Shown in pieces: positions 61,341 through 64,000 of a DNA stretch of 64,000 nt. The position numbers and the translations under genes were made by a program. This DNA is from Paenarthrobacter nicotinovorans (lineage in GTDB: Bacteria > Actinomycetota > Actinomycetes > Actinomycetales > Micrococcaceae). The DNA lies in NCBI RefSeq assembly GCF_021919345.1, contig NZ_CP089293.1, positions 310,001-374,000 of the forward strand, given 5' to 3'. Position 1 is the first letter of the stretch. Each line of letters begins with the position of its first letter. The notes under the pieces are model-generated. The model made no database searches and was not told the DNA's origin. It saw only the letters and a list, made by a program, of their open reading frames with translations.

Positions 61341-62525
61341 TTAGGCCGCTTGTAGCAGCTGGTTTAGCCGGTTGGCTGGGGTCTCGAGGTTCAGTGTTGG
61401 TCTGGGGCGGCGGTTGAGTTTCGCTGCGACCAGGCGGATGTCCTCGGGGGTGTGCACTGAAAAGTCAGTGCCTTTCTCGAACCAGAACCGCAGGAGCCGG
61501 TTGGTGTTTTCGTTGGTGCCGCGCTGCCAGGGCGAGTGCGGGTCGCAGAAGTACATCGTCGTATCGAGAGCGGTCTGGATTTTTGCGTAGTCGGCCAGCT
61601 CGGTGCCGCGGTCCCAGGTGATCGACCGGCGCAGGTGATCCGGGAGGGAGGCCATCTCCCGGATCATCGCGGCGGCAACGGTTTCCGCGGTGTGGTCCCC
61701 TGGCAGGTGCAGCAGGATCGTGAACCGGGTTGAGCGTTCCACCAAGGTTCCGATCGCTGTCCCGTTGGCGCCGATGATGAGGTCACCTTCCCAATGCCCG
61801 GGCACTGCCCGGTCCTGGACCTCGGCGGGACGTTGGCTGATCTTGAAGGCCTCTTTATAGGGGCTGTTGGCGCGCCGGTCAGTGCCGTGGGGGATGCGTT
61901 GTTTGCGTTTCAGGCTGAGCTTTTCGGCCAGGTCCGCCCGCAGGTTCCCGCGGGTTTGGACGTAAAGGGCCTGGTAGATCGTCTCGTGGCTCACCTGCAT
62001 AGTCTGATCGTCACCGAAGTAATACGCCAACATCGAGGAGATCAGCTTCGGACTCCACCCGTCATCCATCCAGACGCCGACCAGCCGGCACAAACCCTCG
62101 TCCTTGGCCAGCCTGAAGGGTTTGGGACGGCGCCTGTCCTGATGCGCTTTGGCGTGAGCGACCGAGGCGTAGTACTTCCCGTCCGCGCTCGTGTGGCGTT
62201 TGACCTCCCGCCAAACTACGGACTTATCCCGCCCGATCAATGCGCCGATCTTCGCGTAACTGAGGCCCATCCGCACACCCATCTGGATCATGCCTCGCTC
62301 TTCCAGACCCAACGCACGGCCAGGGCCCCCGACTGAAGGAGCAGGATCGGCAAGACCTCCGGTAGCACCCCGGTTCACGGTCATCATTAGGCCAGACTGA
62401 ACCCACCAATTGTGCCCGGTAGCGTGCACCGCCCCGACACGCCGGGCAGCAGTACGAACAGGCATCCCCGCACACACCAAATCAAGAAACTCAGTACGCG
62501 CAGCCTTGGGGAACAACTTGACCAT
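61341..62525 (-). CDS. IS30-family transposase B
   Basis: 394 residues. Two helix-turn-helix regions (VCAGMPVRTAARRVGAVHAT and GLSYAKIGALIGRDKSVVWR) come before the DDE domain: GHWEGDLIIG, TWDRGTELAD and SPWQRGTNENTNR. The frame is intact. ATG at 62525 with GGAG six bases upstream is preferred; ATG at 62537 is possible. It clearly differs from transposase A outside the catalytic blocks. Confidence 0.9.
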   Translation of the reverse strand: MVKLFPKAARTEFLDLVCAGMPVRTAARRVGAVHATGHNWWVQSGLMMTVNRGATGGLADPAPSVGGPGRALGLEERGMIQMGVRMGLSYAKIGALIGRDKSVVWREVKRHTSADGKYYASVAHAKAHQDRRRPKPFRLAKDEGLCRLVGVWMDDGWSPKLISSMLAYYFGDDQTMQVSHETIYQALYVQTRGNLRADLAEKLSLKRKQRIPHGTDRRANSPYKEAFKISQRPAEVQDRAVPGHWEGDLIIGANGTAIGTLVERSTRFTILLHLPGDHTAETVAAAMIREMASLPDHLRRSITWDRGTELADYAKIQTALDTTMYFCDPHSPWQRGTNENTNRLLRFWFEKGTDFSVHTPEDIRLVAAKLNRRPRPTLNLETPANRLNQLLQAA

Positions 62526-62544
62526 AAAACGCTCCATCAATCAG

Positions 62545-62597
62545 AGCGTTGCAACGACCCTATGACTTTGCCGCGCGAACATTGGCATTAACTGTCA
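62545..62597. repeat. right inverted repeat of IS B
   Basis: Partner of 61283-61335. The + strand reads AGCGTTGC at the inner side and ends ATTGGCATTAACTGTCA at the outer side. The amino-acid permease stop is 16 bases outside. Confidence 0.75.
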
Positions 62598-62612
62598 TAC
62601 GGGCGTGGAAAA

Positions 62613-64000
62613 TCAGGCGGTTTCGTCTACCAATTCGGCCCGGCGCAGGCCACCACCGCGGACCCACAGTTTGTAGGCCACGAACAGGAGTACCAGCCAG
62701 GTTCCGCCAACATACAGCGCAACCCGGGTGTCCTCGAAGACTCCGAGGATCACGATGACCATCGCCATGAACGCCATGGTCAGGATGGACGCAGCAGGCC
62801 AGAGCGGCGAGCCGAATTCCGACGCCGGCAGGCCCTTGCGCTTGATCTCCCGCTTCATCGCGACGTGCGAAACCAGGATCATCACCCAGACCCACACGGT
62901 GGCGAAGGTGGCGATCGAGGCAATGAGCACGAACACGTCTTCGGGGATGACGGCGTTCAAAACGACGCCCACCAGCAGGATGCAACCCATCATCACCACG
63001 GTCATCCACGGAACGCCGTGGCGGGAAATCTTGCTGAAGCTCTTGGGTGCGTGGCCCTGCTGTGCCAGACCAAACAGGATGCGCCCGGCCCCGAAAATGT
63101 CGCTGTTGATCGCCGAGAGCGCGGCGGTGATGACCACGGCGTTGAGGATGTGCGGAGCGGCCGGGATGCCCAGTCCGTCGAAGATCTGCACGAACGGGCT
63201 GCCGCTGCTGCCGATCTCGTTCCACGGGAAGATGCTCATCAGCACGCCCAAAGTCAGCACGTAGAACAGGAGCACCCGCACGGGCACGGTGTTGACGGCC
63301 TGCGGGATGACCTTTTTGGGGTCGGCGGCTTCGCCCGCGGTGATGCCAATCGTTTCGATTCCGCCAAAGGCAAACATCACGACGGCGAACGCTGCCAGGA
63401 GCCCTTCGAATCCGTTGGGGAACAAACCGCCGTGGTTCACGAGGTTCCCCAACCCCGGTGCCACGCCACCGCCGTCGCCCGTTTGGAAACCGAACACGAT
63501 GATCGCCGCACCGCCCACGATCATGGCGATAATCGCCACCACCTTGATCAGCGAGAACCAGAACTCAAGCTCACCAAACACCTTCACGCTGAGCAGGTTC
63601 ATGGCGCCCAGGAACAGGATGATCGCCAGCACCCAGATCCATCTGTCCACCTGTGGGAACCAGAAGCCCATGTAGATACTGAAGGCCGTGACGTCGGCGA
63701 TTGCCACGATCGCCATTTCGAACACGTAGGTCCACCCGGTTACGAAACCGGCGAAAGGCCCCAGGTAGCGGCTCGCGTATTGGCCGAACGAGCCGGACAC
63801 GGGGTGTCGGACGGCCATTTCGCCGAGGGCGCGCATCACCATGAACACGGCCGCGCCGCCGATGATGTAGGCGAGCAGGACGGCCGGTCCGGCCTTTTGG
63901 ATGGCCGACGCCGAGCCGTAGAACAGGCCGGTGCCGATCGCGGATCCGAGTGCCATGAAGCGGATGTGACGGACGTTGAGGCCTCGGCTGAGCGCCGTAC
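62613..64000 (-). CDS. APC-family amino-acid permease (5' end beyond window)
   Basis: At least 462 residues, about twelve transmembrane helices, of the amino-acid transporter (AAT) branch of the APC superfamily. The first visible residues [20 protein letters not shown] lead into [20 protein letters not shown], the conserved first helix. Later blocks [20 protein letters not shown] and [20 protein letters not shown] are typical. The frame is open through the right edge, so the start codon lies outside; the ATG at 63956 is internal. The substrate is an amino acid, identity unknown. Confidence 0.9.
   Translation of the reverse strand, partial: TALSRGLNVRHIRFMALGSAIGTGLFYGSASAIQKAGPAVLLAYIIGGAAVFMVMRALGEMAVRHPVSGSFGQYASRYLGPFAGFVTGWTYVFEMAIVAIADVTAFSIYMGFWFPQVDRWIWVLAIILFLGAMNLLSVKVFGELEFWFSLIKVVAIIAMIVGGAAIIVFGFQTGDGGGVAPGLGNLVNHGGLFPNGFEGLLAAFAVVMFAFGGIETIGITAGEAADPKKVIPQAVNTVPVRVLLFYVLTLGVLMSIFPWNEIGSSGSPFVQIFDGLGIPAAPHILNAVVITAALSAINSDIFGAGRILFGLAQQGHAPKSFSKISRHGVPWMTVVMMGCILLVGVVLNAVIPEDVFVLIASIATFATVWVWVMILVSHVAMKREIKRKGLPASEFGSPLWPAASILTMAFMAMVIVILGVFEDTRVALYVGGTWLVLLFVAYKLWVRGGGLRRAELVDETA

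Larger units (their letters stand above)
61283..62597 (-). mobile_element. IS30-family insertion sequence B
   Basis: About 1315 bases with one transposase on the minus strand and 53-base inverted repeats (61283-61335 and 62545-62597). The outer 21 bases are perfectly inverted, the next 28 imperfectly (GGCAAAGTCA at the outer side, GCAACGCT at the inner). The element resembles IS30 in internal repeat sequence. It is separate from IS A but lies in the same orientation. The preceding gene ends 28 bases away. Confidence 0.8.

Noticed and set aside
1..64000. Search by eye for rRNA, tRNA, CRISPR arrays, prophage or defence-system genes
   Set aside because: No cloverleaf with a conserved T-loop, no repeat-spacer array and no phage or known defence protein was seen; short RNAs could still be missed without a covariance search.

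Overview
The window comes from a high-GC Gram-positive actinobacterium, most likely Arthrobacter/Paenarthrobacter or a close Micrococcaceae relative. This rests on several signs. There is strong G/C bias at third codon positions and frequent GTG starts with ATGA or GTGA gene overlaps. A six-gene C50-carotenoid operon (idi-crtE-crtB-crtI-crtYe-crtYf/crtEb) sits beside a CrtR-like MarR regulator. IdeR/DmdR-type iron boxes, a DUF222/13E12 HNH protein and a dense set of LacI regulators complete the picture. No rRNA, tRNA or CRISPR array was found; the genes are chromosomal and mostly ordinary, with one IS30-bounded islet.

Layout. 1-3000: an edge fragment, a YbdK-type carboxylate-amine ligase, a VOC protein with an AraC regulator, and an esterase. 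3041-7277: a disaccharide-phosphorolysis module (LacI, beta-phosphoglucomutase, GH65 phosphorylase) behind a near-ideal LacI operator. 7283-10121: small conserved genes, a SAM methyltransferase, and a PheS-like ligase with a C-terminal FDX-ACB domain preceded by a foldable leader. 10147-18124: a TspO-like protein and the carotenoid operon, bracketed by two MarR regulators that have related operators. 18258-27863: a degenerate EAL protein, an SGNH hydrolase, a CDF transporter, an MmyB-like regulator, ilvD with a strong terminator, the HNH protein, and a LysR/EamA pair.

27864-34665: two LacI-controlled sugar or polyol modules face each other. They hold three Gfo/Idh/MocA oxidoreductases and a hydroxypyruvate-isomerase-like TIM barrel, with palindromic operators upstream and a 21-bp hairpin between the convergent ends. 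34693-47281: transport and housekeeping genes (MFS exporter, pxpA plus a divergent pxpC, DUF445, glycerophosphodiesterase, azlC/azlD, TetR, thiamine-binding protein, methyltransferase, GNAT, spermidine-synthase-like protein).

47284-56697: an iron-siderophore locus. It contains a heterodimeric ABC exporter-fold pair with one intact and one degenerate ATP site, an AraC regulator, two iron boxes, a lipoprotein receptor, a siderophore-interacting flavoprotein, two FecCD permeases and an ATPase. Together these read as iron-repressed uptake and intracellular reduction of ferric siderophores.

56727-62597: two different IS30-family elements in the same orientation bracket a LysR/MHS-transporter/3-hydroxybutyrate-dehydrogenase islet. 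Each element has 53-bp imperfect terminal repeats whose outer ~20 bases are nearly the same in both. An amino-acid permease runs off the right edge.
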